In this document: one piece after another, positions 27,798-37,279 of the stretch
Layout: each line of letters starts with the position of its first letter
How positions within the stretch are numbered: the stretch's first letter is position 1
NCBI RefSeq assembly: GCF_002000025.1
Contig: NZ_MUZV01000002.1
Location: forward strand, 124,001-188,000
Length of the DNA: 64,000 nt
Origin: Cognaticolwellia aestuarii
GTDB lineage: Bacteria > Pseudomonadota > Gammaproteobacteria > Enterobacterales > Alteromonadaceae
Reading direction: 5' to 3'
Notes under the pieces: generated by a model
Told to the model about the DNA's origin: nothing
What the model saw: only the letters and a program-made list of their open reading frames with translations
Databases searched by the model: none
Program-made: the position numbers and the translations under genes

Positions 27798-27980
27798 AGA
27801 GACACTCCATTGTATGATAAAAATATTGCTGACCATAAATGGCAAGCGACTAGCCCACGCTTTTTGGGTGGGCAACTTTTAATGGTTTCACTTGATATAT
27901 TTAGTGATGCATGAATACAGTTCGTTTCATGATTGGCCATTGTTTAAAGGACAATAATCGCCCACGGCTCATCAAGCTGT

Positions 27981-29567
27981 TTAATTGGTTTCTAGTACTT
28001 GTACCGGCTTAATTAAGCCAAGACTTTCTTCTGCAAAACCAACACCAGCTTCGTTGTAAAAGTTGAATACTTTGTCGACACCAAATTCCTCTAACGCTAT
28101 CCGTTCATCATCGTATCTCGCTATGGCAGCAATTTTTCCACGGTAATTAGTGCGCTTAATTTGTGCAGTGATATTCATAATATCTTGAACCGAAGGCAAA
28201 GCTAAAAGTGTTAGTTCAATTTTGCTCAGGTCAATACTTTCCCAAAAATCAGCGTCTTCAGCATCTCCCAAATAGGCTTGAATGCCTTTTTCGTTCAACC
28301 ATTGGACTTTGTCTTTGTCAGTATCTAGCCCCCAAACTTGATTGCCAATTTGAGCATTTAACGCTTTATAAGCACCCATGCCGACTCGACCCATACCAAT
28401 AATGGCAATGGGGGCTTCACAAGGCTGAACAAAGTTGTCTTCTTGTAAGCGTTTGTTACTTTCAAAGCGTTTGAATTTATCTTTGTTTCTAGCAAAGTAA
28501 TCATGAGCAAAGTTATACAAAATATTTGTTAATATAAATGATAATGAAACGGCTAATGACAGTATGACTAGCCACTCTGGAGACAACCAACCTGATTTGT
28601 TACTGAGAGCGGCTACTATCAGGCCAAACTCACTAAAATTACTTAACGCTAAAGCAGACAAAAATGCTGTTCTACCACGTAGTTTCAACTTGACTAAAAT
28701 AAAGAAAAACAGCAAAAATTTAACCGGCAACAAGAGTGTTAGTACGGATGCTATGGCTAGCATTTCCATCGTTGGTAGCGCAGTAAAACCTATTGAGAGA
28801 AAAAAGCCAATTAAGAACAAGTCTTTGAAGCTGAGTAATGATTTTGTTATTTCACTGGCTTTAAGGTGCGATGCTAAGTACATACCGGCTAAAAGGGCAC
28901 CAAAGTCACCTTTAATTTTCATAAGTTCAAATAACTCATAAGCACCAAAAGCAATAAAAAAGCCCATTAATGGTATTAATTCACCATGCCCGGCTTTATC
29001 AATGCCTTTATTAATATAAGGTTTTAGTGGAATGAAAAGTAACAACAATGCCGCCCATGGGCTTGGCACTTTACCAGTGGCTAATACTAAAAATACCACG
29101 GCAATAATATCTTGCATTACCAGTATTCCTATTGCTAACTTACCGTGGCGAGTGCGCATTTCTCCATGATCTTCCATCAATTTGACCACGCATACTGTGC
29201 TGCTGAAGCTTAAAGCAAAAACAATTAAAGCAGAGGTGACGATGTCGAGATCACTGAAAAGTGGAATAGCAGCCAGTGCAATGGCCTTTACTATGATTAA
29301 GCCAAACAAAAGCCAGAAAATAGTATGGCTTAAACTACCAAACCAAACTTCAGGTTTAATTAAGTCTTTAACATTGAGTTTTAAGCCAATGGTAAATAGC
29401 ATTAATGTAATGCCAATATCAGCTAGCACTGTGATCATGCTATCAGCTTGGTAACCCAAAAAATTTAATATAAACCCTGCGGCCAAGTAGCCAATTGAAG
29501 GTGGTAAAGAAATAAGCTTAGTTAATAAACCACATATAAAAGCAAAGCCAATCCAAGTAAATTCCAT
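27981..29567 (-). CDS. CPA2-family monovalent cation:proton antiporter with TrkA-N domain
   Basis: The 528-residue protein has a 12-13-segment antiporter domain of the Kef/YbaL type (FALSFSSTVCVVKLMEDHGEM contains the family pore region) followed by a Rossmann TrkA-N domain (AIIGMGRVGMGAYKAL and DTDKDKVQWLNEKG). Such proteins exchange K+ or Na+ for protons across the inner membrane and are gated by nucleotide binding. The stop of tesA lies 6 bases upstream of its start, so the two genes are likely one transcript. Confidence 0.92.
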   Translation of the reverse strand: MEFTWIGFAFICGLLTKLISLPPSIGYLAAGFILNFLGYQADSMITVLADIGITLMLFTIGLKLNVKDLIKPEVWFGSLSHTIFWLLFGLIIVKAIALAAIPLFSDLDIVTSALIVFALSFSSTVCVVKLMEDHGEMRTRHGKLAIGILVMQDIIAVVFLVLATGKVPSPWAALLLLFIPLKPYINKGIDKAGHGELIPLMGFFIAFGAYELFELMKIKGDFGALLAGMYLASHLKASEITKSLLSFKDLFLIGFFLSIGFTALPTMEMLAIASVLTLLLPVKFLLFFFILVKLKLRGRTAFLSALALSNFSEFGLIVAALSNKSGWLSPEWLVILSLAVSLSFILTNILYNFAHDYFARNKDKFKRFESNKRLQEDNFVQPCEAPIAIIGMGRVGMGAYKALNAQIGNQVWGLDTDKDKVQWLNEKGIQAYLGDAEDADFWESIDLSKIELTLLALPSVQDIMNITAQIKRTNYRGKIAAIARYDDERIALEEFGVDKVFNFYNEAGVGFAEESLGLIKPVQVLETN

Positions 29568-29573
29568 GTTACG

Positions 29574-30248
29574 TTAATGCTCCGTTGTCATGAGTGTTTT
29601 GAGCTGTTGCTCAACATAGTCAGCTATTATTGGTTGTGCTTGTGCATTTGGATGAATGCCGTCTGCTTGCATCAGGTTTTTATCCATCGCAACCGCTTCC
29701 ATAAAAAAAGGTAATAATTTGATATTGCTAGATTTTGCTACATCTTCGAATACTTGTTCAAACATTTTATTATATCTAGGGCCATAGTTTGGCGTTATTT
29801 TGATTTTAATCATTGAAACGTTGATGTTTTTACTTTGTGCTAACTGCACCATTTGTAACAAATTATTTTTGATAAGCTTGGGTGAGTAGCCCCGCAAACC
29901 GTCATTTCCACCTAGCTCTATCAGTAAATGATCAACATTCTCATTCGCTAAAATGCCTGACAGGCGAGATAATCCGCCACTCGTGGTTTCACCACTAACG
30001 CTAGCATTTATTATTGTGTATGGTTGCTGTTGTTCGATAAGCTTTTGATTGAGCAAATGAACCCAGCCTTGTTTGGGTTTCATCCCATAACTTGCGCTGA
30101 TACTATCACCTAACAGTAAAATTTTGGTGACTGAGTTGATACTAATGTCGTTATCAACCGTATTGGTTTTTGTATCTTTCGCAGCTGCGTTAGCTGCAGT
30201 GACAAAAAATAAGCTAATAAATAATATTAAAAGTGGATAATTTTTCAT
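29574..30248 (-). CDS. tesA: TesA, periplasmic acyl-CoA thioesterase I / arylesterase / lysophospholipase L1
   Basis: TesA is a periplasmic SGNH-hydrolase that cleaves acyl thioesters and esters. The 224-residue protein has a signal peptide, block I GDSISASYGM (catalytic Ser), block III GGNDGLRG and block V DGIHPNAQAQ (catalytic Asp/His). Its start codon (30246-30248) overlaps the divergent ybbA start codon (30247-30249). A Shine-Dalgarno (GGAAG) lies inside the ybbA coding region. The tesA/ybbA-ybbP arrangement is conserved in E. coli. Confidence 0.96.
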   Translation of the reverse strand: MKNYPLLILFISLFFVTAANAAAKDTKTNTVDNDISINSVTKILLLGDSISASYGMKPKQGWVHLLNQKLIEQQQPYTIINASVSGETTSGGLSRLSGILANENVDHLLIELGGNDGLRGYSPKLIKNNLLQMVQLAQSKNINVSMIKIKITPNYGPRYNKMFEQVFEDVAKSSNIKLLPFFMEAVAMDKNLMQADGIHPNAQAQPIIADYVEQQLKTLMTTEH

Positions 30249-30990
30249 GCATGTAACTTCCGAGAGTATTTTAAGCGTAAATAACCTAACAAAATCAGTG
30301 CAAGTTGAAGATAAAACCCTCGCTTTACTTCAGCCACTTAATTTAACGGTAACTGCGGGGGAATCACTTGCTATTGTGGGTTCGTCTGGTTCAGGTAAAA
30401 CAACGTTATTATCAATTTTAGCTGGCTTGGATTTACCAAGCTCTGGACAAGTGTATCTTAAAAACAAGCCATTACACCAGTTTAATGAAGAGCAACGTAG
30501 CCAAGTAAGGGCACAACATGTTGGTTTTATTTTTCAGCAGTTTTTATTAATTAACAGTTTAACCGCACTTGAAAATGTGATGTTGCCCGCAGAGTTGGCT
30601 AACTTGCCTGATGCGCAAGCACGCGGAGAAGCTTTACTTGCTCAAGTGGGGTTAGCTGATCGCTTGGATCATTACCCCTCTCAGCTTTCTGGCGGTGAGC
30701 AGCAGCGTGTGGCAATAGCACGGGCATTTATCTCTAAACCAGATATTTTATTTGCTGATGAGCCAACAGGAAACCTAGATAGTAAGACCGGACAGCATAT
30801 TACAGACTTAATTTTTGACTTAAATGCTAAAGAAGGCACAACCTTAGTGCTAGTTACTCATGATGCTAAGTTAGCTGCTCGTTGTCAGCGACAAGTTGAA
30901 ATGGACAGCGGGGTGCTGACCGAGAAGCTCGAGTTTTCCACTCCTGAGCATGACAATAAAACTGAAATGTCAGCGCCACAAGTAGGATAA
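30247..30990 (+). CDS. ybbA: YbbA-type ABC transporter ATP-binding protein
   Basis: This 247-residue ATPase of the LolD/MacB-like group shows Walker A GSSGSGKTT, Q-loop IFQQFLLINSL, signature LSGGEQQRVAIARA and Walker B ILFADEPTGNLDS. It pairs with the permease encoded 3 bases downstream. In E. coli the pair YbbA-YbbP sits beside tesA and is thought to act in envelope lipid or lipoprotein-linked processes; the exact role is unresolved. The start codon overlaps that of tesA on the other strand. Confidence 0.93.
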   Translation: MHVTSESILSVNNLTKSVQVEDKTLALLQPLNLTVTAGESLAIVGSSGSGKTTLLSILAGLDLPSSGQVYLKNKPLHQFNEEQRSQVRAQHVGFIFQQFLLINSLTALENVMLPAELANLPDAQARGEALLAQVGLADRLDHYPSQLSGGEQQRVAIARAFISKPDILFADEPTGNLDSKTGQHITDLIFDLNAKEGTTLVLVTHDAKLAARCQRQVEMDSGVLTEKLEFSTPEHDNKTEMSAPQVG

Positions 30991-30993
30991 TTT

Positions 30994-33576
30994 ATGAGTA
31001 ACCTTACCCCTAAAGCATCATCTATGTGGTTTGTTCAGTCATTACGTTTATTGCATCATGAACTTCGTCGTGGCGAATTAACAATTATTTTTCTGGCTAT
31101 TGTACTTGCTGTTGCCACGGTATTTTCACTAACGGGTTTTTCTGGGCAAATTAAACACGCCATTGTTGCCAATAGCACTAACACCATTGGTGCCGATCGC
31201 GTCTTAAGAATGTCGTCAGAAGTCGATCCAAGCATTATTGAGAAAAGTCAGTCATTAGCGCTGAAGTCTGCAAAAAAAATAGAAACAGAGTCAATGGCAT
31301 TCGCCGGCGATAATATGCTACTGAGTGAACTTGATGCGGTGTCGGATAGTTATCCATTACGTGGCGAGTTAAGAGTAAAAACCTCATCAACACAAGCTGA
31401 AAGCGTTATTGCAAGTGCACCCCAAGTAGGCACAGTGTGGGTTGAGCCAAGTGTGTTAAGTCGTTTAGATGTCAAAATTGGTGACAGCATTGAAATTGGC
31501 TTAGCGCCATTAACCATTGCGGGTATTGTTACTGATATTCCTGATCGTTCATATCGTGCCTTTATCGCAGGTCCAACGGTGATTTTAAATATTGCCGATA
31601 TGCCAAAAACCGAGCTAATTCAGCCCGGTAGTCGTATTACCTATAAATATTTATTTGCCGGTGAAAACCAAGCTATTGAAACCTTTGAAGCATGGATAAA
31701 ACCGCAAATTAATGAATCGCAACGCTGGTATGATGCCAAAGCCGCACAAAATAGATTATCGAGAATATTAGACACAGCCGAAAAGTTTTTATCGTTAGCC
31801 AGTATGTTGGGTATTGTTTTAGCGGCCGTTGCTGTGGCAGTTGCCAGTCGTCGTTATGGGCAGCGACATCAGTCTACGGTGTCGATATTTAAAGCATTGG
31901 GTGCGTCAATTTCGCATGTTAGAAAGCTCTATTGTTTACATTGGACCTTACTGAGTTGTTTAAGTATTGCTACCGGCTTATTGGTTGGCTATGGCTTGTT
32001 ATTATTAGGAGTTAATGCCATTGCAAGTTATTTGTCATTAGCTGATGCGCCTTTGACCTTTGTGCCATTCTTAACCGCGATATTTACTGGTTTATTATGT
32101 GCAATTGCCTTTGCCATTCATCCTATTATGAGCTTAGTGCAAAGCTCGCCATTAAATGTCATTCGTGGTTTTAGCCAAAATAAAGTGGCACGATTTGGCT
32201 GGCATCAATTACCGCCTTTGCTTGCGTTATTTTTACTGTTATATATTTTTAGCCAAGATCTGGTGATGAGCGCAGCATTGCTACTTGGCGGTGTTGTGGT
32301 GTCGTTTATTTTGTTGATGTTTGGTCGCGGCTTAATGAGCGCAGGGAGAAGTGTGGGTACTAAAGCAGGTAAGTCATGGCATTTAGCCTTGGCTAACTTA
32401 AAGCGACGTGCCAGTGAAAACAGTGTGCAATTAGTCAGTTTTACGATTGCTATTAAATTATTGCTACTTATTACCGTGATGAAAAGCTCAATTTTGTCAG
32501 AATGGGAGCAGCAATTTCCTGAAGGCACGCCAAACCATTATTTAATTAACATCAGTGAAGCGCAAATAGACCCATTAAAACAATTTGTTGCAGAGCACGA
32601 TATTGCTAATCAAGGTTTTTATCATGTTTACCGTGGTCGCTTATCTGCAATAAACGGTATTAAGACGGTTGATGAAGATAAGCCAGATGAGCAAGCAGCA
32701 AATGACGCCACACCTGCCGACAAGGAAAAACAAGCGGCTAAGAAAACTGAGCAACAAAAAAGTAGGCAAGGTATGGGCCGCGAGCTTGGTTTAACTTGGC
32801 GTACTGAATTACCTGAAGAAAATGAAATTATTGCCGGGCAGTGGTGGCAAGTTGGTGATGATAAACCACAAGTATCGATTGAAAGTAATATCGCTGAACG
32901 TTTAGAGATAAAGTTAGGAGATAACTTAACCTTTACCTTAGGCTCTGACGAATTTACGGTGCCAGTAACCAGTATCCGAGAAGTAAACTGGCAAAGCCGA
33001 CAATTAAATTTCATTATGGTATTTAATCAAAGTGTACTTGATAAATTTCCGACAACTTCAATTTCAGCTTGGTCAATATCGGCGCAAGACCGAGATATGG
33101 TTTATCGCTTTATGGCTGATTTTCCTACCATTACCTTAATGGATTTTGCCGCTATTATGGCGCAGCTCAATAATATCATTGAGCAAGTTTCTGTCGCTAT
33201 TCAGCTAATTCTTATCTTAGTAGTGCTTGCCGGAAGTTTGGTGTTAATTGCTCAAGTACAAGCCAGTATGGAAGAAAGAGAGCGAGAACTTGCCATTTTA
33301 AGAACCTTAGGCGCTAGTGGGAAATTACTGCGTAATAGTGTGTTATATGAGTTTGTTGCCTTAGGGGCTATCGCGGGCTTAATGGCCAGTGTCGGTATGG
33401 AAATAGCGGTATATATTTTACAAAGCCAAGTTTTTAATATGCCAGGCAGTTTCCATTTTCAATATTGGCTTGTTGGCATTGGAGCTGGAGCGTTTTTTGT
33501 TGGTAGTATTGGTATGCTGAGTTGTTGGCGCTTACTTAATTTATCGAGCGTGACCTTGATCAGACGAACAATGTAA
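30994..33576 (+). CDS. ybbP: YbbP-type FtsX-like ABC transporter permease
   Basis: The 860-residue permease has the FtsX/MacB topology: an N-terminal membrane segment, a large periplasmic domain, then paired helical bundles (around 265-460 and 750-855) that include LASMLGIVLAAVAVAVASRR and ILILVVLAGSLVLIAQVQA. The Q-rich hydrophilic stretch near 555-600 (DKEKQAAKKTEQQ) is a low-complexity insertion in a periplasmic loop. It is co-transcribed with ybbA. Mechanotransmission from the ATPase to the periplasm is expected rather than classical solute transport. Confidence 0.92.
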   Translation: MSNLTPKASSMWFVQSLRLLHHELRRGELTIIFLAIVLAVATVFSLTGFSGQIKHAIVANSTNTIGADRVLRMSSEVDPSIIEKSQSLALKSAKKIETESMAFAGDNMLLSELDAVSDSYPLRGELRVKTSSTQAESVIASAPQVGTVWVEPSVLSRLDVKIGDSIEIGLAPLTIAGIVTDIPDRSYRAFIAGPTVILNIADMPKTELIQPGSRITYKYLFAGENQAIETFEAWIKPQINESQRWYDAKAAQNRLSRILDTAEKFLSLASMLGIVLAAVAVAVASRRYGQRHQSTVSIFKALGASISHVRKLYCLHWTLLSCLSIATGLLVGYGLLLLGVNAIASYLSLADAPLTFVPFLTAIFTGLLCAIAFAIHPIMSLVQSSPLNVIRGFSQNKVARFGWHQLPPLLALFLLLYIFSQDLVMSAALLLGGVVVSFILLMFGRGLMSAGRSVGTKAGKSWHLALANLKRRASENSVQLVSFTIAIKLLLLITVMKSSILSEWEQQFPEGTPNHYLINISEAQIDPLKQFVAEHDIANQGFYHVYRGRLSAINGIKTVDEDKPDEQAANDATPADKEKQAAKKTEQQKSRQGMGRELGLTWRTELPEENEIIAGQWWQVGDDKPQVSIESNIAERLEIKLGDNLTFTLGSDEFTVPVTSIREVNWQSRQLNFIMVFNQSVLDKFPTTSISAWSISAQDRDMVYRFMADFPTITLMDFAAIMAQLNNIIEQVSVAIQLILILVVLAGSLVLIAQVQASMEERERELAILRTLGASGKLLRNSVLYEFVALGAIAGLMASVGMEIAVYILQSQVFNMPGSFHFQYWLVGIGAGAFFVGSIGMLSCWRLLNLSSVTLIRRTM

Positions 33577-33694
33577 TTGTCAATTAACAAGAAATAACGA
33601 TACGCGGTTGAATAAATACTGGCTTGATGGTCACATAATCGCGTATAGTTTTAATAACTTACTATCAAATTAAACAACATGCAGGGTTTATTAA

Positions 33695-34756
33695 ATGGCT
33701 TTACAAGGAAAGGCTGGCGGCGCGGTTAAATTTTTATTGGTTACCGCGGCATTATTTGTCGTATTGGCAGGTATTAAGGTTGCAGCAACATTATTAGTGC
33801 CATTTTTATTATCGGCATTTATCGCCATTATTTGTAACCCTTTGGTGACAAAAGCTGCTGACTACAAAATTCCAAAACCGATAGCGGTTATATTTGTTAT
33901 TGTTCTTTTTGTCTCTATTGCCTTGTCACTTGCAGGTCTTGTTGGTAATTCATTAAATGAGTTGTCGGAATTAATTCCCGCCTATCGAGAGCAACTGCAA
34001 GAGCAATTTATTTGGCTGACTCAGCAGCTTGATCGCTATAATATTGTTATTTCGCATGAGTTACTTATTGAGTATTTTGATCCCGGCGCGGCAATGGGCT
34101 TAGCTGCTAATATGCTCAGTGGCTTGGGCGGTGTAATGGCAAATTTATTTTTAATTATTATTACTGTAATTTTTATGTTGTTTGAAGCATCAACAGTGTC
34201 GCATAAATTGCATTTAGCCTTGGACGATCCGCAAGCTCGTATTAAACAGATTGATGAGTTTTTAGCGTCAGTTAATAATTACCTTGCGATTAAAACCCTT
34301 GTTAGTATTGCCACCGGTGTTTGTGTATCGGTAATGCTGTGGGCTTTTGGCTTAGATTTTTATCTTTTATGGGGCGTACTCGCTTTTTTACTTAATTATA
34401 TTCCAAATATCGGTTCGATAATTGCTGCTGTACCGGCAATGTCGTTAGCTGTTTTACAATTAGGGCCTGCGGCAGCAGGTTTTATTGGCTTAGGTTATTT
34501 AACGATAAATACGGTTATGGGTAATGTGGTTGAACCGCGTTATTTAGGACGCGGCCTCGGGCTTTCAACATTAGTGGTGTTTATTTCATTAATCTTTTGG
34601 GGATGGCTGCTGGGAACTGTTGGTATGTTATTGTCAGTACCACTTACCATGATCATTAAAATTGCTTTAGAAAGCTCTGCAGAAGGCCGATGGTTTGCGG
34701 TGTTATTATCCAGTGAAGAGTCGAGTGAAGGCTCGAGAGAAGGTGCGACTGAATAA
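33695..34756 (+). CDS. AI-2E family (PerM/YdiK-type) inner-membrane permease
   Basis: The 353-residue protein belongs to the AI-2E transporter family, with about eight membrane segments (AALFVVLAGIKVAATLLVPFLL, VIFVIVLFVSIALSLAGLVG) and the family signature FLLNYIPNIGSIIAAVPA. Some members export autoinducer-2; others move Na+ or act as permeases, so the substrate is not assignable. The C-terminus ends in a Ser/Glu-rich tail, and the reading frame continues for 22 sensible codons beyond the TAA, described separately. Confidence 0.88.
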   Translation: MALQGKAGGAVKFLLVTAALFVVLAGIKVAATLLVPFLLSAFIAIICNPLVTKAADYKIPKPIAVIFVIVLFVSIALSLAGLVGNSLNELSELIPAYREQLQEQFIWLTQQLDRYNIVISHELLIEYFDPGAAMGLAANMLSGLGGVMANLFLIIITVIFMLFEASTVSHKLHLALDDPQARIKQIDEFLASVNNYLAIKTLVSIATGVCVSVMLWAFGLDFYLLWGVLAFLLNYIPNIGSIIAAVPAMSLAVLQLGPAAAGFIGLGYLTINTVMGNVVEPRYLGRGLGLSTLVVFISLIFWGWLLGTVGMLLSVPLTMIIKIALESSAEGRWFAVLLSSEESSEGSREGATE

Positions 34757-34825
34757 CCGGGTGCGCAGCCAAATATTGAAGCAATTAAAATACCTAGCGC
34801 CGAAGCGATTAAAGAACAAGCTTAA
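34757..34825 (+). other. In-frame coding-like continuation after the permease stop codon
   Basis: Directly after the TAA of the AI-2E-type gene, 22 further in-frame codons read PGAQPNIEAIKIPSAEAIKE-QA before a second TAA at 34823-34825. The composition matches a charged cytoplasmic tail, suggesting a recent nonsense mutation shortened the protein, or stop-codon readthrough. Confidence 0.4.
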
Positions 34826-35280
34826 GCCTTAATCAACAGCTTTATTGATTGATGTGTAACTTGTCAGCCTACAGAGCCATTACACTGTTATTTTGGGGGA
34901 TTGTAGGCTATTTAATACTACGCATTTATGAATGACTTTTCACCTTACATAACAGCTGTATAAGCTGATAAGTATTGGACTTATACAGGATAGCGAAAAT
35001 ATATTGATACTTGTTTGGCTTTTTAGACGTTATCTTCAATGGCAGACTGTTCGTATTACTTTTCGCTATAACGCTGGTTACACAGTACAAGTTCAATGTA
35101 GTGGTATGTGCATCATGGTTATTCCTGCTATATAACACTTACTATACAATGCTGATTTGCTATATTACTTCTTACATTTTCTGACACTTATTATGCTTTA
35201 ACTGACAGTTTGGCTACTGAATTAAACAGCTATTTTACTTAAGCTTACGGCATTGATAATGTTCAGGAAATAGCACTAAA
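34826..35280. other. AT-rich intergenic region
   Basis: No convincing gene. A spaced inverted repeat (AGCCTACA ... TGTAGGCT, about 34867-34911) and an unsupported minus-strand frame at 34926-35138 are the only structures noted. Confidence 0.45.
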
Positions 35281-35913
35281 ATGTCGATATTAACGCAAAA
35301 TTACTGTCAGCAGAGCACAACAAGAAGCAAAGAGAGGTTTGCTTTATTATTTATTGCGTTTTTTATACTGCAATTTCTTTCCATATTTAATGCTAATGCA
35401 TACGAAAGCCCTAGGTTTGGTTTTTTCATTAAAAATGAAGTCAATGACGGTAATAACATTTCCGGTATTGGTGCTGAAATGTGGTTTACTCATCGTAATT
35501 CTAACTTTGGTGCTTCAGTGTTAACTTCTATTGGACATGGCGATGTTACAGACCGAGATAACGTTAAACATGATTATTTTGCTTGGGAGGCAGGCTTGAA
35601 ACTAGGCTACTTTTCAGATGTGTTCGCTTATGCAGAAGTTGGCTTTGATTTAGGCGAGTTAGCGCTTAATGATCGCAATGAAGATGATGAATACCGTATT
35701 TATTCGTCGGATCAAAAAAATGATTTTGTTGTTAGTAATAGACGTCGATATGACGAAGCTAATAATATTGATGGCTATGTTGGTATCGGTGCCGGCGTTA
35801 AGTTTGATCATCTACAAATTGAAGCGTTTACTCGTTTAAGGCAAATTGATGGTGAATATTGGAAAGCTGAGAATCAAGCTTTTACTGGTGCCAAATTGTC
35901 GGTGGTGTTTTAG
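35281..35913 (+). CDS. Putative outer-membrane beta-barrel protein, 210 aa
   Basis: After a long N-terminal signal region (hydrophobic core ALLFIAFFILQFLSIF, cleavage about NANA-YES), the mature 170-residue chain alternates polar and aromatic residues in strand-like runs (GIGAEMWFTHRNSNFGASV, YFAWEAGLKLGYFSDVFAYA) and ends in Phe, the usual outer-membrane barrel terminus (TGAKLSVVF). This resembles small YfaZ-like barrels, without a confident family match. It is a lone gene, with a weak hairpin downstream. Confidence 0.72.
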   Translation: MSILTQNYCQQSTTRSKERFALLFIAFFILQFLSIFNANAYESPRFGFFIKNEVNDGNNISGIGAEMWFTHRNSNFGASVLTSIGHGDVTDRDNVKHDYFAWEAGLKLGYFSDVFAYAEVGFDLGELALNDRNEDDEYRIYSSDQKNDFVVSNRRRYDEANNIDGYVGIGAGVKFDHLQIEAFTRLRQIDGEYWKAENQAFTGAKLSVVF

Positions 35914-35941
35914 GGCTAGTGAGCTTTGCTGGGGCGCTCTT

Positions 35942-35966
35942 CACCCTTCAATAAAAAAGAAGGGCG
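35942..35966. terminator. Weak hairpin between convergent genes
   Basis: CACCCTTC pairs with GAAGGGCG (one G-U) around an A-rich 9-base loop. There is no clear T-run on either strand, so termination is uncertain. It lies between the barrel gene and marC-like gene, which converge. Confidence 0.35.
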
Positions 35967-35993
35967 TTTGAGTAAGGTATGCGTTAGTTGTAT

Positions 35994-36608
35994 TTATTGA
36001 ACACTATAATACTCGCTAAAACCTAGCAAAATATTTGTGGTTGCAACAGAGGCAAGTATTAACCCCATTACTCGGCTGATGACACTTGCGCCACTGCTAC
36101 CTATAATTTTATTAATGGCGCCGGCTAACAGCATTAAGAGATACGTTATGACTAATACTGACAGCATGACGGTGGCTGTTTGTATTTGCTCCCAAACGCT
36201 GTATACCGAATTTTTAGTTAATAATACTGCTGCTAACATCGCACCAGGGCTTGCAATTGATGGCACCGCCAGTGGAAAAACCGCAGTATCTTTATGTGAT
36301 TGATCTAATAATCTTATTTCTTCTTCAGGTTTACTGTCACCAAAGATCATATTTAATGCAAAAAGAAATAATATGATGCCACCTGATATTTGAAAGGCAG
36401 GCAACGGAATTGACAGCGCTTTGAGGACGAACTCCCCAACCACAACAAAAAATAATAATACGCACATAGAAATAATGGTGGAGAGCAACGCAATACGGCG
36501 TTTTGTTTTTTGGTCATATTGGTCGGTCACCGCGATGAATACTGGCACAGTGCCTATTGGGTCTATAACGGCAAAAAAAGTAATAAAAACAGCCAAAACA
36601 TCTATCAT
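35994..36608 (-). CDS. MarC-family inner-membrane protein
   Basis: The 204-residue protein is a MarC/YhgN-type (UPF0056) membrane protein with six hydrophobic segments. The family start is clear (VLAVFITFFAVIDPIGTVPVF), as is the middle motif (PLAVPSIASPGAMLAAVLL). Despite the name, MarC proteins are not shown to cause antibiotic resistance, and their function is unknown. It is a single gene on the minus strand. Confidence 0.92.
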   Translation of the reverse strand: MIDVLAVFITFFAVIDPIGTVPVFIAVTDQYDQKTKRRIALLSTIISMCVLLFFVVVGEFVLKALSIPLPAFQISGGIILFLFALNMIFGDSKPEEEIRLLDQSHKDTAVFPLAVPSIASPGAMLAAVLLTKNSVYSVWEQIQTATVMLSVLVITYLLMLLAGAINKIIGSSGASVISRVMGLILASVATTNILLGFSEYYSVQ

Positions 36609-36957
36609 TTAATAATTACTCCATTAAGCTCAAAGTTAAAAGCTTATGTCTAAAAGTTCAAAAATAGCTTACTTGAATGTGCTGCAAGCGCTTGCTTGTC
36701 AGGTTGGGTTGATTGGTTATCGTCAGAAAAATTGATAGCTAAAGCATATAACCATAATGCGTTAGATACGAGTCAGTGACACTGAGTATACTACTATCCT
36801 CAAGGTACGATGAGTGATGAACGACTGCTCTGCGAGATAACTAACTTAATCATTACTCACTATCAAATACTGACGCTATGACTATGGTTGCAGGTAAATT
36901 GTCAAAGCGAGTCGCTGGTAACTATTTAGTTAATTATGTCATGCTACAATTGATAGG
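36609..36957. other. Intergenic region upstream of marC-like gene
   Basis: About 350 bases between two minus-strand genes. No ORF with a ribosome-binding site and no strong hairpin was found. It should hold the marC-like promoter. Confidence 0.45.
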
Positions 36958-37191
36958 CTAATTCATCACATTTTGCTGATTTTTCGCAGCTAATGCCATT
37001 TTAGCTTGGTGTTTTTTCTTAAAATATCGATATAAAAAAACAGCAATAATGATATTTAATACGCAACGTAAAAACTCAACTAATTCTACATCTGCGCTGA
37101 CTAAAGCATAAGCTAAATCAACAGTTGAACCTAAGCCTAGGATAATGGCCATAACAATAAATATTTTTTCTAATGGCATAGAGTTAGACAT
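36958..37191 (-). CDS. Small membrane protein, 77 aa, unknown function
   Basis: The ATG at 37191 is chosen over 37224 because AAAGG lies about 6 bases upstream. Two hydrophobic helices are visible (IFIVMAIILGLGSTVDLAYAL and FLRCVLNIIIAVFLYRYF), followed by a basic, Gln/Asn-rich cytoplasmic tail (KKKHQAKMALAAKNQQ). The family is not recognised. A regulator-like micro-membrane protein is possible, but nothing beyond topology supports a role. It is about 90 bases downstream of the DUF2947-type gene on the same strand. Confidence 0.6.
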   Translation of the reverse strand: MSNSMPLEKIFIVMAIILGLGSTVDLAYALVSADVELVEFLRCVLNIIIAVFLYRYFKKKHQAKMALAAKNQQNVMN

Positions 37192-37279
37192 ATCTGACCT
37201 TTTTACGAACGTGGTGTATATCACGTGCCACTGTTATTGAGTTTTCAATAAAGCTGTCGCTATCAAGCTTTATACTGAA

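Noticed and set aside
32640-32780. Frameshift in the ybbP-like gene at the Lys/Gln-rich stretch
   Set aside because: The frame is continuous, and the low-complexity stretch reads as a periplasmic loop insertion.
34926-35138. Minus-strand 70-codon ORF in the AT-rich spacer
   Set aside because: Composition is like random AT-rich sequence, with no ribosome-binding site or family features.
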